Below, piece by piece: positions 1 through 9,700 of a stretch of 51,336 nt of DNA. Each line of letters opens with the position of its first letter. Position 1 is the stretch's first letter. The stretch is taken from assembly GCF_900167005.1 (NCBI RefSeq), contig NZ_FUXW01000015.1, positions 1-51,336 on the forward strand, written 5' to 3'. The notes under the pieces are model-generated. The model was not told where the DNA came from. It did not search any database and was given only the letters and a program-made list of their open reading frames with translations. This stretch comes from Butyricicoccus pullicaecorum DSM 23266. GTDB lineage: Bacteria > Bacillota > Clostridia > Oscillospirales > Butyricicoccaceae. The position numbers and the translations under genes were made by a program.

Positions 1-345
1 CCCGCCCGCAGGCGACAAGCGGGTCCGGGTCTGCGACCCGGCGCGATCCAGCCGCGCAGGCTGGCCGCTCGCCGCAGCGAGCGGAATCCCCCTTTGATTC
101 CCGGTGTACGACCCGGGAATCAATCAAAACAAACAAAAGGGAAAGACCAACCGGGTGGTTGGTCTTTCCAGAGAATTGCGCGTCCTACGGGACGCGCTTT
201 TCTTTTTTATTTTAGTTGATTTTCGCGAGAGCGAAAATCAAAAGGGGAGTTTCGCCCGTTGCGACGGGCGACTCAGGGCTCTGCCCTGAGAACCCGCAAA
301 CCTTTGAAAAGGTTTGATCTAAACTTTATTGTCGCCTGCGGGCGA
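1..345. repeat. Left copy of a composite head-to-head hairpin repeat
   Basis: No credible gene lies in the first 420 bases. The stretch is a chain of perfect stem-loops: 65-72/77-84, 94-104/113-123, 140-152/157-169, 178-185/190-197, 216-226/231-241, 253-259/264-270, 272-279/283-290 and 298-305/308-315. Read outwards from the centre, both arms carry the same ordered motifs: a TTGATT stem, AAAGGGG-A-TTCCGC-like sequence, a GC-rich stem, then (right arm) a CAGGGC/GCCCTG stem, GAACCCGCA and a CCTTT/AAAGG stem. The left arm is therefore an inverted partner of the right arm. The same arrangement recurs at 4243-4556. The element may continue beyond the left window edge. It is non-coding; whether it is mobile is unknown. 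Confidence 0.8.
140..203 (+). terminator. Two central hairpins, the second followed by a T-tract
   Basis: A 13-bp perfect stem (140-152 with 157-169, loop GGGT) is followed by a second GC-rich stem (178-185 with 190-197) and then TTTTCTTTTTT. The second has the form of an intrinsic terminator on the plus strand. It would end transcription entering from the left and insulate the operon starting at 421. Confidence 0.6.
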
Positions 346-420
346 GAACCCGTTTGCCTTCCGATTGACGCAATCCCCGCTTTGCGTTAAGATAGAGTGG
401 AACGTAACAAAGGAGGGTCT

Positions 421-1413
421 ATGAACCAGATCATTTGCGAAAATGAGGCCATATTACTCTGTACCAAACAGGATGTCGGTGTCTGTATTCTGCGTTGCCG
501 CACGTCTGACCCGGTCATTATCCTGCCCGAAACCATACATGATCTGCCGGTCATCGCACTCGGTGATTATCTGTGCGCCGAGCGTGAACCCGACGTATCC
601 AAATACGACGTATTTGAGGTGCGTCTGACCACCGGGGAACGGATTTCGTCCACATTAACACACAATGCCCGCGCCATCGAGCGGGTGGTGATTCCGTCTT
701 CTGTGCACACCATCGGCAGTTATGCCTTTTACAACTGTTACAGTCTGCGCGCGCTGACCGTACATTCCGGTGTGCGTGCGGTCGGACACGGTGCCCTGAT
801 GAACTGCACCGCCTTTCAGACCATCGATTTATACGCCGAGGAGGGTGAAAAAAACTGCCTGTCCGACCTTTTAGGCCAGACCAGCGGTGAGATTGCAGTC
901 GATCTGCACCAGAAATACGCCGAGGCGCGTCTGATCTTCCCGCCATTCAACGAGGAACTGGAAGACCTCGGCCCGGCGCACATCTTCCAGCGACGCATTG
1001 AGGGTGCAGGCTATGCTTATCGCCAGTGTATTCAGAACGGCGTGCTATCGTTTTTGCAGTACGACGGCGCATTCGAGCGCCTTTTGCGCATTCAAGACTA
1101 TGACACGGCCTGCCGGGTTGCGCTTTTGCGTCTGCGGTGGCCGGTGGGACTGTCCGCGCAGGCACGCGAGGTTTATTTGGCCTGTCTGCGCGAGCATCCG
1201 ACCGATGCCGTGCGCACGCTCTTAGACAGTCGGGATGTGCCCGGTCTGTCGGCGTTGCTGTCGTTCGGCGTGCTCGACCGTTCCGGGCTGTCTGCCGCCT
1301 GTGATCTTGCGCGGCAGATGGGACAGACCGAAGCGCTCGCGCTGCTGCTGGCCGCGCTTGACCGTTCGGCCGGACGCGCTGCGCCGCTCATGCAAAAGAC
1401 CTATGACCTGTAA
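421..1413 (+). CDS. BspA-like leucine-rich-repeat protein of a MoxR/VWA operon
   Basis: This 330-residue protein is the first gene of a three-gene operon. ATG 421 is chosen over the in-frame GTG at 397 because AAGGAGG (410-416) sits just upstream of it. Residues about 85-140 resemble BspA-type (LRR_5) repeats, with a VVIPSSVHTIGSYAF stretch followed by a second turn. The C-terminal 130 residues look helical, with no motif I recognise. There is no signal peptide or membrane segment, so it should be cytoplasmic. The next gene starts 14 bp after its stop. BspA repeats usually mediate protein binding, so it may be an adaptor for the MoxR/VWA pair; that is inference. The function is unknown. Confidence 0.75.
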   Translation: MNQIICENEAILLCTKQDVGVCILRCRTSDPVIILPETIHDLPVIALGDYLCAEREPDVSKYDVFEVRLTTGERISSTLTHNARAIERVVIPSSVHTIGSYAFYNCYSLRALTVHSGVRAVGHGALMNCTAFQTIDLYAEEGEKNCLSDLLGQTSGEIAVDLHQKYAEARLIFPPFNEELEDLGPAHIFQRRIEGAGYAYRQCIQNGVLSFLQYDGAFERLLRIQDYDTACRVALLRLRWPVGLSAQAREVYLACLREHPTDAVRTLLDSRDVPGLSALLSFGVLDRSGLSAACDLARQMGQTEALALLLAALDRSAGRAAPLMQKTYDL

Positions 1414-1427
1414 AGGAGGGGGAGCGG

Positions 1428-2720
1428 ATGGGTGCCGACTGGCAGACCATCGGGCGCGAAATTTTGACCGCTGCCCGCAATGAATTATACCTCAATCTAC
1501 CGTTTTTGGACGCGGCACTGTGTGCGCTGCCCTTTGCAGAGGGATTCGACACGCCGACGCTCGCGACCGACACCAAGGTGCTCTATTATAACGGTGCGTG
1601 GCTGGCCTCACGCTACGAGCGGGCGCGCAGTCTGACCTGCCGTGCCTTTCTGCACGTCATTCTGCACTGTCTGCTCCGTCATCCGGCTGGCCGTAAGGGT
1701 CGGGACGGCGAGCTGTGGGATTTGTGCTGTGACATCGCAGTCGAGAGCATTCTCGACGAGCTGAACTATCCCTGTCTGTCGCCGTCCGCGCCCGGCGTGC
1801 GCCGCAGCCATCTCTACCGCACGCTCAAATCGCACATGCCGGTGCTGACCGCGGGCGCGATCTATCGCCAGTTCCGGCGGGAACCGCTGTCCGAGTACGA
1901 CCGTGCGACCTACGCACGGGAGTTTGCGCAGGACGACCACAGCCTGTGGGAGAAGGCTGAAAACGAGCAGGAGCAGGACGACCCGTGGCCGCGTGTCGCC
2001 GAGCGCGTACAGACCGGTATGCAGACGGTCATGAGCGAGTCGGCAACTGGCGGCCAGGCCATCACCGAGCAATTACGTGTCGAGACCCAGCCGACCGACA
2101 ATTACCGCGCTTTCCTGCACCGCTTCGCCGTGATCGGCGAGGAAATGGGCGTGGATGCGGACAGCTTCGACTATGGCTACTACGCCTACGGCCTGCGGCG
2201 CTATGGCAACATGCCGCTCATCGAGCCGCTGGAAACGCGGGAAGTCAAGCGCATTTCCGACTTTGTCGTCGCGATTGACACCTCGATGTCGACTTCGGGC
2301 GACCTTGTCCGACAGTTTTTGTCCTACACCTACGGTATTTTGAAGGATACCGAGAGCTTTTTCCGTCAAATCAACCTGTATATCATCCAGTGTGACGACC
2401 AGATCCGCGCCGAGCAGCACATCCGCAGCGCACGTGAGCTTGCCGACTATATGGAGCATTTTACGCTGATCGGTCAGAGCGCGACCGACTTCCGGCCGGT
2501 CTTTGACCGCGTGACCGAGCTGCAAAAGGCGGGTGCATTCCACCGTCTGCGCGGCATTCTGTACTTTACCGACGGTCTGGGAATTTACCCGAGCAAAAGA
2601 CCGCCGTATGACGCAGCCTTTGTCATGCTGGCCGGTCAGGGGTACCCCGAGCGCGTCCCGCCCTGGGGCATCCGCGTGGTACTCGACCCCGACACACTGG
2701 AAACCGGAGGGAACCAATGA
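1428..2720 (+). CDS. VWA-like protein with a degenerate metallopeptidase-like N-terminus (DUF2201 type)
   Basis: This 430-residue protein starts at ATG 1428 behind an AAAGGAGGGGG ribosome binding site. The N-terminal half resembles the putative metallopeptidase domain of DUF2201 proteins, but residues 76-85 read HVILHCLLRH, so the glutamate of an HExxH zinc motif is absent. The C-terminal part (about 275-430) is VWA-like and carries a metal-ion-dependent adhesion site at D284-T-S286-M-S288. Such proteins typically act with a MoxR-type AAA+ ATPase as a chaperone pair that remodels or loads metal or cofactor into targets. The stop codon overlaps the ATG of the ATPase gene by 4 bp, which indicates translational coupling. 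The client is unknown. Confidence 0.85.
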   Translation: MGADWQTIGREILTAARNELYLNLPFLDAALCALPFAEGFDTPTLATDTKVLYYNGAWLASRYERARSLTCRAFLHVILHCLLRHPAGRKGRDGELWDLCCDIAVESILDELNYPCLSPSAPGVRRSHLYRTLKSHMPVLTAGAIYRQFRREPLSEYDRATYAREFAQDDHSLWEKAENEQEQDDPWPRVAERVQTGMQTVMSESATGGQAITEQLRVETQPTDNYRAFLHRFAVIGEEMGVDADSFDYGYYAYGLRRYGNMPLIEPLETREVKRISDFVVAIDTSMSTSGDLVRQFLSYTYGILKDTESFFRQINLYIIQCDDQIRAEQHIRSARELADYMEHFTLIGQSATDFRPVFDRVTELQKAGAFHRLRGILYFTDGLGIYPSKRPPYDAAFVMLAGQGYPERVPPWGIRVVLDPDTLETGGNQ

Positions 2721-4228
2721 ACATCAAACGAGCCAAACAGGAGATCACCAATACCATCAAAGCCTACCTTGCCCGCGATGCGTTCGGCGAGTACCAGATC
2801 CCGCCCGTGCGCCAGCGTCCCATCCTGCTGATGGGCCCTCCGGGCATCGGTAAGACCCAGATCATGGAGCAGATCGCAGCCGAAACCGGCGTGGGTCTGA
2901 TCGCCTACACGATCACCCACCACACTCGCCAGAGCGCACTCGGCCTGCCCTATATCGACCATCACACCTACGACGGACAGGAATACGCGGTCACGTCCTA
3001 CACCATGAGCGAGATTCTGGCCTCGGTATACGACCTCATGGAGCGCACGGGCGTGCGCGAGGGCATCCTGTTTTTGGATGAGATCAACTGCATTTCTGAG
3101 ACACTGACCCCGATGATGCTGCAATTTTTGCAGTGTAAGACCTTCGGCAACCAGAAATTGCCCGAGGGCTGGGTGATTGTCGCGGCGGGCAACCCGCCCG
3201 AGTACAATAAATCGGTGCGTGAGTTCGACGTGGTCACGCTCGACCGCGTCAAGCGTATCGACGTGCAGGAGGACTATCAGGTCTGGAAGGAATACGCATA
3301 CCAGCGCGGCCTGCATAGCGCGGTGATTTCCTATCTGGACATCCGACCGGACAACTTTTATAAGATCGAGGCGGCAGCCGACGGCTTGCAGTTCGCCACC
3401 GCACGCGGCTGGGAAGACCTGTCCGCGCTGCTCATCACCTACGAAGCCCTCGACCTGCCGGTCGACCGCGAGGTCGTTGGTCAGTATATCCAGCTGCCGC
3501 GCATCGCCAAGGATTTCGCAAACTATCTCGAGCTGTACCGCAAATACCAGCGCGTCTATCGCATCGATGAGATCATCGCCGGACAGTGGGAAGCGGTACG
3601 CGCATCTGAGTTCGCCGCCGCACCGTTTGACGAAAAACTCAGCGTCATCGGCCTCATTTTGTCTCGTTTGTCTGAGCATGCTCAAACGGCGCAGCGCATG
3701 GACGCATTGACCGATGTCCTGTACGCCGATCTGACCCGGGTCAAGGGCGCACTGACCACTGCACCGGTCGCAAAGGCGCTCGCAGCTATCATCGAAGACC
3801 GCTCGAAGGAACTCGAGAGCGGCCGCACGTCGGGTACACTGGATACCGAGCGCAAGCGCCGCTTGCAGCTGGAAATTGCCCAGCTGGAACAGTACCTGCA
3901 CGCGGTCGAGCGCGAAAACGAGAGCGATAATGACAAGGCATTTGATGTACTGCGTACCCAGTTCGGCGCACAGACCGCAAAAAGAGCCGAGAGCGTCACG
4001 ACAGCAGGCCAGAGCTTGGATAACGCATTTGCATTTTTGGAGCAGGCGACCGGCGAGAGTCAGGAAATGGTGCTGTTTGCGACTGAGTTGACCGCCAATC
4101 CCTATACTGCGTGGTATATTCAGAATTGCGGCTGCGAGGCGTATTTCAGACACAATCAGGCATTGCTGTTTGATGATACCCGGAGTAAGATTTTGGACGA
4201 GATTCAGAAGGCGAAAGAGAATCATTAA
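2717..4228 (+). CDS. MoxR-like AAA+ ATPase
   Basis: This 503-residue AAA+ ATPase has Walker A GPPGIGKT at residues 40-47 and Walker B ILFLDE at 117-122. A VVAAGNPPEYN stretch is of the sensor-1 type seen in MoxR and other midasin-like AAA+ proteins. The ATPase core covers about 1-280. The C-terminal 200 residues are charged and helical, with a likely coiled coil around 365-410, which makes the protein longer than a typical 320-residue MoxR. It overlaps the VWA gene by 4 bp (ATGA), so the two products are probably made in fixed ratio and form a complex. The operon ends here, at the right-hand hairpin repeat. The family call is firm; the biological role is not. Confidence 0.9.
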   Translation: MNIKRAKQEITNTIKAYLARDAFGEYQIPPVRQRPILLMGPPGIGKTQIMEQIAAETGVGLIAYTITHHTRQSALGLPYIDHHTYDGQEYAVTSYTMSEILASVYDLMERTGVREGILFLDEINCISETLTPMMLQFLQCKTFGNQKLPEGWVIVAAGNPPEYNKSVREFDVVTLDRVKRIDVQEDYQVWKEYAYQRGLHSAVISYLDIRPDNFYKIEAAADGLQFATARGWEDLSALLITYEALDLPVDREVVGQYIQLPRIAKDFANYLELYRKYQRVYRIDEIIAGQWEAVRASEFAAAPFDEKLSVIGLILSRLSEHAQTAQRMDALTDVLYADLTRVKGALTTAPVAKALAAIIEDRSKELESGRTSGTLDTERKRRLQLEIAQLEQYLHAVERENESDNDKAFDVLRTQFGAQTAKRAESVTTAGQSLDNAFAFLEQATGESQEMVLFATELTANPYTAWYIQNCGCEAYFRHNQALLFDDTRSKILDEIQKAKENH

Positions 4229-4242
4229 CCGCCGCACCCCTT

Positions 4243-4556
4243 ACAGAAAGTTTCGCCAGCCTTTTCAAAGGCTGCGGGTTCTCAGGGCAGAGCCCTGAGA
4301 CGCGCTCCGCAGAGTGCGGAATCTCTTTTTGATTTTCCCGTCCCCCGCAAGGGAAAATCAACCAAAATAAGCCAAATAAAAATCGCCGTCCTCGGACGGC
4401 GATTTCAAAAAGTACGTTTTTGTTGAAACCCGGGTCGGACACCGGGTTTCAAAAGGGGATTCCGCGTCCTGCGGGACGCGGCGCAGGGCGCTGCCCTACG
4501 AACCCGCAAGCCTTTCGAGAAAGGCTTGAGCGAAAGCTTTATTTCGCTCCGCGGGA
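4243..4556. repeat. Right copy of the composite head-to-head hairpin repeat
   Basis: This fills most of the 363-base gap between the AAA+ gene and the Dus gene. In order it has an inverted arm (AGCCTTT/AAAGGCT stem 4258-4264/4267-4273, CTCAGGGC/GCCCTGAG stem 4281-4299, TTGATTTTCCC stem 4329-4339/4351-4361), a central 12-bp hairpin, then a forward arm (TTGAAACCCGG stem 4423-4433/4442-4452, AAAAGGGGATTCCGC, a CAGGGC/GCCCT stem, GAACCCGCAAG and a CCTTTC/GAAAGG stem at 4507-4528). The CTCAGGGC stem is the exact inverse of the one at 272-290. The layout matches 1-345, so the two copies bracket the operon about 4 kb apart. Confidence 0.8.
4380..4405. terminator. Central 12-bp hairpin of the right repeat, possible bidirectional terminator
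   Basis: AAATCGCCGTCC at 4380-4391 pairs perfectly with GGACGGCGATTT at 4394-4405 around a 2-nt loop. It lies 150 bp after the AAA+ gene stop and is followed by only a short T run. It occupies the same central position as the terminator hairpins of the left repeat. Confidence 0.5.
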
Positions 4557-4591
4557 AGTCCGACCATTCTAACCCCAAAAGGAGTCCTTTT

Positions 4592-5551
4592 ATGCATCTT
4601 TCCTTTGCCCCACTCGAGGGCATTACCGGCTATCGCTTCCGCAATGCGCATGCGCGTTGGTTCGGTGCGGCCGATCGCTATTTCACCCCATTTTTGACCC
4701 CGAATCAGACCTATAAATTCACATCCCGCGAGAAAAACGACGTTCTCCCCGAAAATAACACGGGTTTGACCATCATCCCCCAGCTATTAACCAACAATGC
4801 CGAGCACTGTCTGTGGGCGCTCGATGTGCTCAAAAATCAGGGCTATGACGAAGTCAATTTGAATTTCGGCTGTCCGTCAGGCACGGTAATCGTCAAGCGC
4901 AAGGGCGCGGGCATGCTGACCGATCTCGAGGAACTCGACCGCTTTCTGGACGCGGTCTGCAACGGATTTTCGGGCAAGATTTCGGTCAAAACCCGTCTGG
5001 GATTGCAGTCATCCGACGAATTTCCCCGAATTTTAGATATTTACAACCGCTATCCGCTGTCCGAGGTCATCATTCACGCCCGGGTGCAGAAGGATTTTTA
5101 CACCGGCACCCCGGACTTAGAAGCCTTTTCTGCGGCGCTCTCAGCCTGCCGCCATCCGGTCTGTTATAACGGCGACCTGTTCACCGTCTCCGATTACGAG
5201 CGATTTTGCCAGACCTTCCCGACCGTCGAGCGCGTCATGCTGGGACGCGGCTGGATTGCAAACCCCGATCTTGGCAACCAGATTCGCGGCAAGGGTACAC
5301 TGGACAAGACACGTCTGCGCGGTTTCCACGACGAACTGTACACCGCGTACCGTGAGACGCTGTCGGGCGAGACACCGGTGCTGTTTAAGATGAAAGAACT
5401 GTGGTTTTACCTGCATTGTCTGTTTGAAGACAGTGAAAAAGTGCTCAAAAAGATTCGCAAGGCCAAGCGCCTGCGCGATTACGAATGCGCAATGAACGAA
5501 ATGTTCGACCATGCGCTGATTGCCGATGCCGGATATCGACCGGTCAAGTGA
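4592..5551 (+). CDS. tRNA-dihydrouridine synthase family protein
   Basis: This 319-residue FMN enzyme reduces uridine to dihydrouridine in tRNA D-loops using NADPH. ATG 4592 is preferred because AAAAGGAG lies at the right distance; upstream in-frame codons fall inside the hairpin repeat. Visible family features are the N-terminal APLEGITGYRFR segment that starts the TIM barrel, the catalytic cysteine C94 in NFGCPSGTV, VKTRLG, an IIHAR segment and YNGDLF. There is no obvious operon partner. A promoter was not clearly identified and may lie within the repeat. The family is certain; the exact tRNA position modified cannot be told. Confidence 0.92.
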   Translation: MHLSFAPLEGITGYRFRNAHARWFGAADRYFTPFLTPNQTYKFTSREKNDVLPENNTGLTIIPQLLTNNAEHCLWALDVLKNQGYDEVNLNFGCPSGTVIVKRKGAGMLTDLEELDRFLDAVCNGFSGKISVKTRLGLQSSDEFPRILDIYNRYPLSEVIIHARVQKDFYTGTPDLEAFSAALSACRHPVCYNGDLFTVSDYERFCQTFPTVERVMLGRGWIANPDLGNQIRGKGTLDKTRLRGFHDELYTAYRETLSGETPVLFKMKELWFYLHCLFEDSEKVLKKIRKAKRLRDYECAMNEMFDHALIADAGYRPVK

Positions 5552-5586
5552 GCATGCTCAGGTGTGACCCAAAGATAGAATAGGAG

Positions 5587-5688
5587 ATGAGACCATGCGG
5601 TTGTGCATTGTATCAGCTGGGATGGCTTAAGAGGCCAAACGATCATAAAAACGAGCTATTCCAGCCAAAAAAGGAGAGAATTTTATGA
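5587..5688 (+). other. Short leader region with possible micro-ORFs before the esterase gene
   Basis: Two tiny reading frames fit here. One of 11 codons (5595-5630) has AGGAG eight bases upstream. One of 33 codons (5587-5688) ends in a 4-bp ATGA overlap with the esterase start at 5685 but has its ribosome site jammed against the start codon. Bases near 5615-5622 can pair with bases near 5667-5675. This could be a leader peptide, a structured leader or chance. Confidence 0.2.
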
Positions 5689-6452
5689 GACTCAGCGGTA
5701 CGGTATATTCAAATGTCCTGGAAATGGACACCGACATTACGATTATCACGCCGAACGACCTGAAAGACGAACCCTATCAGGTGGTATATCTGCTGCACGG
5801 GCTGTGCGGCAACAATAAAACCTGGCTTGACTACACCATGCTTCCGTTTTACGCCGAGCACGGACGATCGATCTACGTTTTGCCCGAAGTCGGGCGCAGT
5901 TTTTACGCTGATATGCAGTACGGCCAGCGGTATTTTACCTATATCGCGGACGAGCTGCCGGTCATCGTGCGCAATGTCTTTCGGGTATCGGCTGACCGCG
6001 ATCACACGGTAATTCTGGGCGGATCAATGGGCGGTTATGGTGCACTCAAATGTGCGCTGTCCCGTCCCGAACAGTACGGACTGTGCGGTGCGTTTTCCTC
6101 GTGCTGTCTGCTGCTGCGCGAAGGCTTGGATGACGCACGCGAGCACGGTATGGACGGCTGGGGCGTGCAGATGCCGCGTGATTTTGCCGCCATCTTTGGG
6201 GATGACCTGACATGGACGCCGGAAAACGACCTGCTGGCACTGGCCGAGCGTGCCAAGGCATCGGACAGCCCGCTGCCGACGCTCTATCTGACCTGCGGAC
6301 GGCAGGACGGATTCTATCCCGATCACGAGCGCTTTTTGCAGTCGCTTGCCGAGCTGGGAATCGACGCGGCGTTCGAGAATTGGGACGGCGTACACGATTT
6401 CCCGTACTTTAATGAGGCGCTGCGGCGCACAATCGAGCGATTTTCCCTGTAA
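5685..6452 (+). CDS. Alpha/beta-hydrolase esterase (esterase D/FrmB-like)
   Basis: This 255-residue cytoplasmic serine esterase of the putative-esterase (esterase D) family starts behind AAAGGAGAG. The nucleophile is S114 in GGSMGGYG. An acidic residue in the TCGRQDGFYPD segment and the histidine in WDGVHDF complete the expected triad, and LLHGLCGNN near residue 37 supplies the oxyanion region. Relatives hydrolyse acetyl or feruloyl esters on sugars, or S-formylglutathione. Nothing nearby fixes the substrate. No signal peptide is present. A hairpin terminator follows 8 bp after the stop. Confidence 0.88.
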   Translation: MRLSGTVYSNVLEMDTDITIITPNDLKDEPYQVVYLLHGLCGNNKTWLDYTMLPFYAEHGRSIYVLPEVGRSFYADMQYGQRYFTYIADELPVIVRNVFRVSADRDHTVILGGSMGGYGALKCALSRPEQYGLCGAFSSCCLLLREGLDDAREHGMDGWGVQMPRDFAAIFGDDLTWTPENDLLALAERAKASDSPLPTLYLTCGRQDGFYPDHERFLQSLAELGIDAAFENWDGVHDFPYFNEALRRTIERFSL

Positions 6453-6459
6453 AATGCTG

Positions 6460-6494
6460 CCCTCGCGGTACAAAAACCGCGGGGGTAAATTTTT
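6460..6494 (+). terminator. Intrinsic terminator of the esterase gene
   Basis: A 10-bp stem, CCCTCGCGGT with ACCGCGGGGG including one wobble pair (6460-6469 with 6476-6485), is followed by TAAATTTTT. Confidence 0.75.
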
Positions 6495-6653
6495 GTCTAT
6501 TTTGCTAGAGGTATAGACCAAAGTGTGAAAATTGCAAGAAATACAGGATGTAACTCTGGAGATGAAACAAATAAAAATCAACTTTTGGTACAAAAAAGTG
6601 CACAGTTTTATTGCAAAATAAATAAAAATAGAGAAATTTGAACAAAAAATAGG

Positions 6654-6682
6654 TTGCGATAGGCAGACCCCTCTGTTATACT
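6654..6682 (+). promoter_or_regulatory. Sigma-A-type promoter of the surface phosphoesterase gene
   Basis: TTGCGA at 6654-6659 and TATACT at 6677-6682 are separated by 17 bp. A small hairpin (ATGAGCC 6692-6698 with GGCTCAT 6704-6710) lies in the short 5' leader, just before the ribosome binding site AGAAGGG at 6721-6727. Confidence 0.7.
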
Positions 6683-6739
6683 ATACCAATCATGAGCCGC
6701 ATGGGCTCATAGTTATTCAGAGAAGGGATGAAAAAACGC

Positions 6740-9700
6740 ATGAGAGCAAGAAATCAGCATCTCAAACGCCTGCTCAGCCTGCTGCTGACCGTGGTTATGG
6801 TACTGGCCATGATTCCCGCGGCGTTCGCAGCGGACACGGCTTCCGGTTTTGTGATCGGGCCGTACCTGCTGGCGCCCAAGACGACCAGCATGGTCGCAGT
6901 CTGGGAGACCAGCGGCAGCGAGCCGACGACCATCCGGTTCGGCACCGATGCCAACGCGCTGGGCGATGCGGTCACGGTCGAGCGTGACCCGGAAGCACCG
7001 GCCTACGGCGGTGTACAGACCAATATCTACCGGTATAAGTTCTCCGAACTGACCCCGGGCACGCGCTATTACTACGAGGTAGCGCTGGCAAACGGCGAAA
7101 CCAGTCGCGGAACCTTCCGCACGCTGGAGGAGAACCCGACCGAGATTCGCTATATCTCGATCACCGACACCCATAAGTTCGACACCAAGGCGACGTTTGA
7201 CGCTGCGGTTGCCGACTATGACCCGGCTTTCATCATCCACGGCGGTGATATGGTCGAGGGCACCGGTACCCAGAAGGAGCAGTACGCATTCTGGTTCAAC
7301 AGCGGCGAATTTATCCACAATTACCCGGTGGTCTACGCCTGCGGCAACCACGATTTCAGCGACTACTTCGACATGTACGTCATCGACACCCAGACCGAGG
7401 AGTACGGCTCTGCGGTCGCGGGCAACATTTCCTTTGACTACGGCAACGTACACTTTGACCTGATGGACAGCAACCCGTGGGCGCTGTTCCAGATGAACGC
7501 CGAGACTTCGGGCGGCAAGATGGACGCTGCGACTGCGGACAAGATCGAAAAGTCTGTCCAGTGGCTGAAGGACGACCTGTCCAAGAACCAGGATAAGGCC
7601 TTCCGTATTCTGGTCATGCACCATCCGATCTCCGACCCCTACACCAAGATGCACATTGCATCGGTGGCTGAGGCAGGTCACGTCGATATGATGCTGGCCG
7701 GTCATACCCATAGCTACGCCCGTGCGGTATCCGATCAGCCGACCGTCGGTGCAGGCACCATTTACCTGACCCATCAGGATTCCCGTGCGGTCAGCGCCAA
7801 GGGCAGCTACATGACCCACACCATCAAGGACGGCGTTCTGACCACCCAGAACATGGCAAACGGCGGCGTCGTCGGCACGACCGTTACCGCTGTGGACAAG
7901 CAGCAGCTTGCATACAGCAACATTTCCATTCAGTCCGGCCCGGTTCCGTGCAACAGCGAGATTGAGATTTCCGCGACCATCACCAACACCGGCAAGGGCA
8001 TGGCAGCGGCTGTCATTCCGGTCGATGACAACGGTACGATCAAGTACATCTACGGCGATCTCGAGAGCGACAGCGGCCTGTCCACTTCGGGCGAGCCGGT
8101 GCGCGTATCGTCCAACGGCGTCAAGACCCTCGAGCCCGGTGAGTCCATCGAGCTGAGCGGTACGGTCACCCTGACCGAGATCGGCAAGCACACGGTCAAG
8201 GTCGCAGACGTGTCCAAGGACATCGAAGTCCAGTTCCGTCCGGCAACCTTCTCCTATACCAACGTCCGCACCAAGCTGGGGGGTGGTGAGGTCAGCGACA
8301 TTGGCAGCGATATCCTCAACATCAAGGCCGATATCACCAACATCGGCAATGAGGACGGCACCGCAACGGCGACCCTGTACGTTGGCGACGAGGCCACCCT
8401 GAGCAAGCAGTATACGCTCAAGGCCGGCGAGGTCAAGACCTGCGAGTTCACCTATCAGTTCGAGCAGGCTGGCGAGTTCTCGGTACGCATTGGCGATTCC
8501 GCACCCGAGACCGTTTACATCGAGGGCTCCATTCAGGGCATGCCCATGGTCGTTGACCAGTCGGGCAAGGGCAATAACGGTTACCTGCACGGTGCACCGA
8601 CCATTGGCACCGATGACAAGGGCAACGGCACCATTATTCTGGACGGCGATAAGGATTACGTCGAGATTCCCGACAATCAGAATTTCACCATCGACAACGG
8701 CATCACCGGTATGGTATGGGCCAAGCTGCCGGTCAGCGAGGGCACCGGTATCAATACCCTGACTCCCAACGGCCGCGATCACAACCCGCTCATGACCAAG
8801 GGCGTGTCTATCGGCTGGGGCACCAACTACCTGTACCGCATGGCAGTCCGTGCAACCGGTAAGGTCACGGTCGGCATCGGCTTTAACAACGACAACGGCG
8901 AATTCTTCTGGAACGATGACGACGCAGACCCGAACGCTGGCATCAAGAAGGGCGAGTGGGTGCAGTACGTCGGCGGTTTCGACCGCACGACCGGCGGCGA
9001 TTCCTACCAGAACAAGTACAACAGCGGCCACATCGATGCACCGGCATTCGATTCCGAGATCAAGAACTGGCCGGGCGCATCCACCTATATCGGCTTCTCG
9101 TACACCGGTGCCCTGCTGACCAACCGCGGCCGCGGTGTTGACCGCACCATGCTGGCCGGTGAGGTATCGCAGGCACGCATGTACCAGAGCAAGCTGACCG
9201 AGGCAGAGGTTGCAGCGGTAGCCGATGCACCGAGCGCAGCAGGCCCGAAGAGCGACGATCTGGTGCTGTGGCTGAACTTTGACCCCAAGAACATTGTCCA
9301 GACCGGTACGCACACGACCGAGTGGGCAGAGATCTCCGGCGCACCGGCATCCCTGGCGTACAAGGCAGAGATCCCGGGCAAGTCGGCGATCCAGGCGACT
9401 GTTGAGTTCTCCAAGGACGGCAAGACCGTTTCGGGCTCCAAGGCATTCAACCTCAAGACCGGCGAGAACACCATCGATCTGACCGGCGCAGGCGAGGGCA
9501 AGTATGTGCGCATCGTCACCAAGTTCACCTCCAATCTGGGTACCGAGCAGACCGACATTCCGGTTCTGTACACCTACACCCTCAAGGCAGGCGAGAGCAC
9601 CGCAGCATGGAACACCTACGCAGACTGGGCAAAGGGTACCTTTGCAGACGGCGCAGGTCACCAGTCCTCGGATGCATACCGCGCATTGAGCGAGGATTTT

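Noticed and set aside
104-289. 61-codon frame in the left repeat
   Set aside because: It crosses several perfect hairpins and a terminator; the protein has no sense.
1-345. CRISPR array or tandem-repeat array
   Set aside because: The stem-loops differ from one another in sequence and spacing and there are no equal-length spacers. It is a hairpin mosaic, not an array.
2636-4237. 533-codon minus-strand frame opposite the AAA+ gene
   Set aside because: It is a mirror of the real ATPase gene, which has Walker motifs and a coupled start. The antisense product has no recognisable motif.
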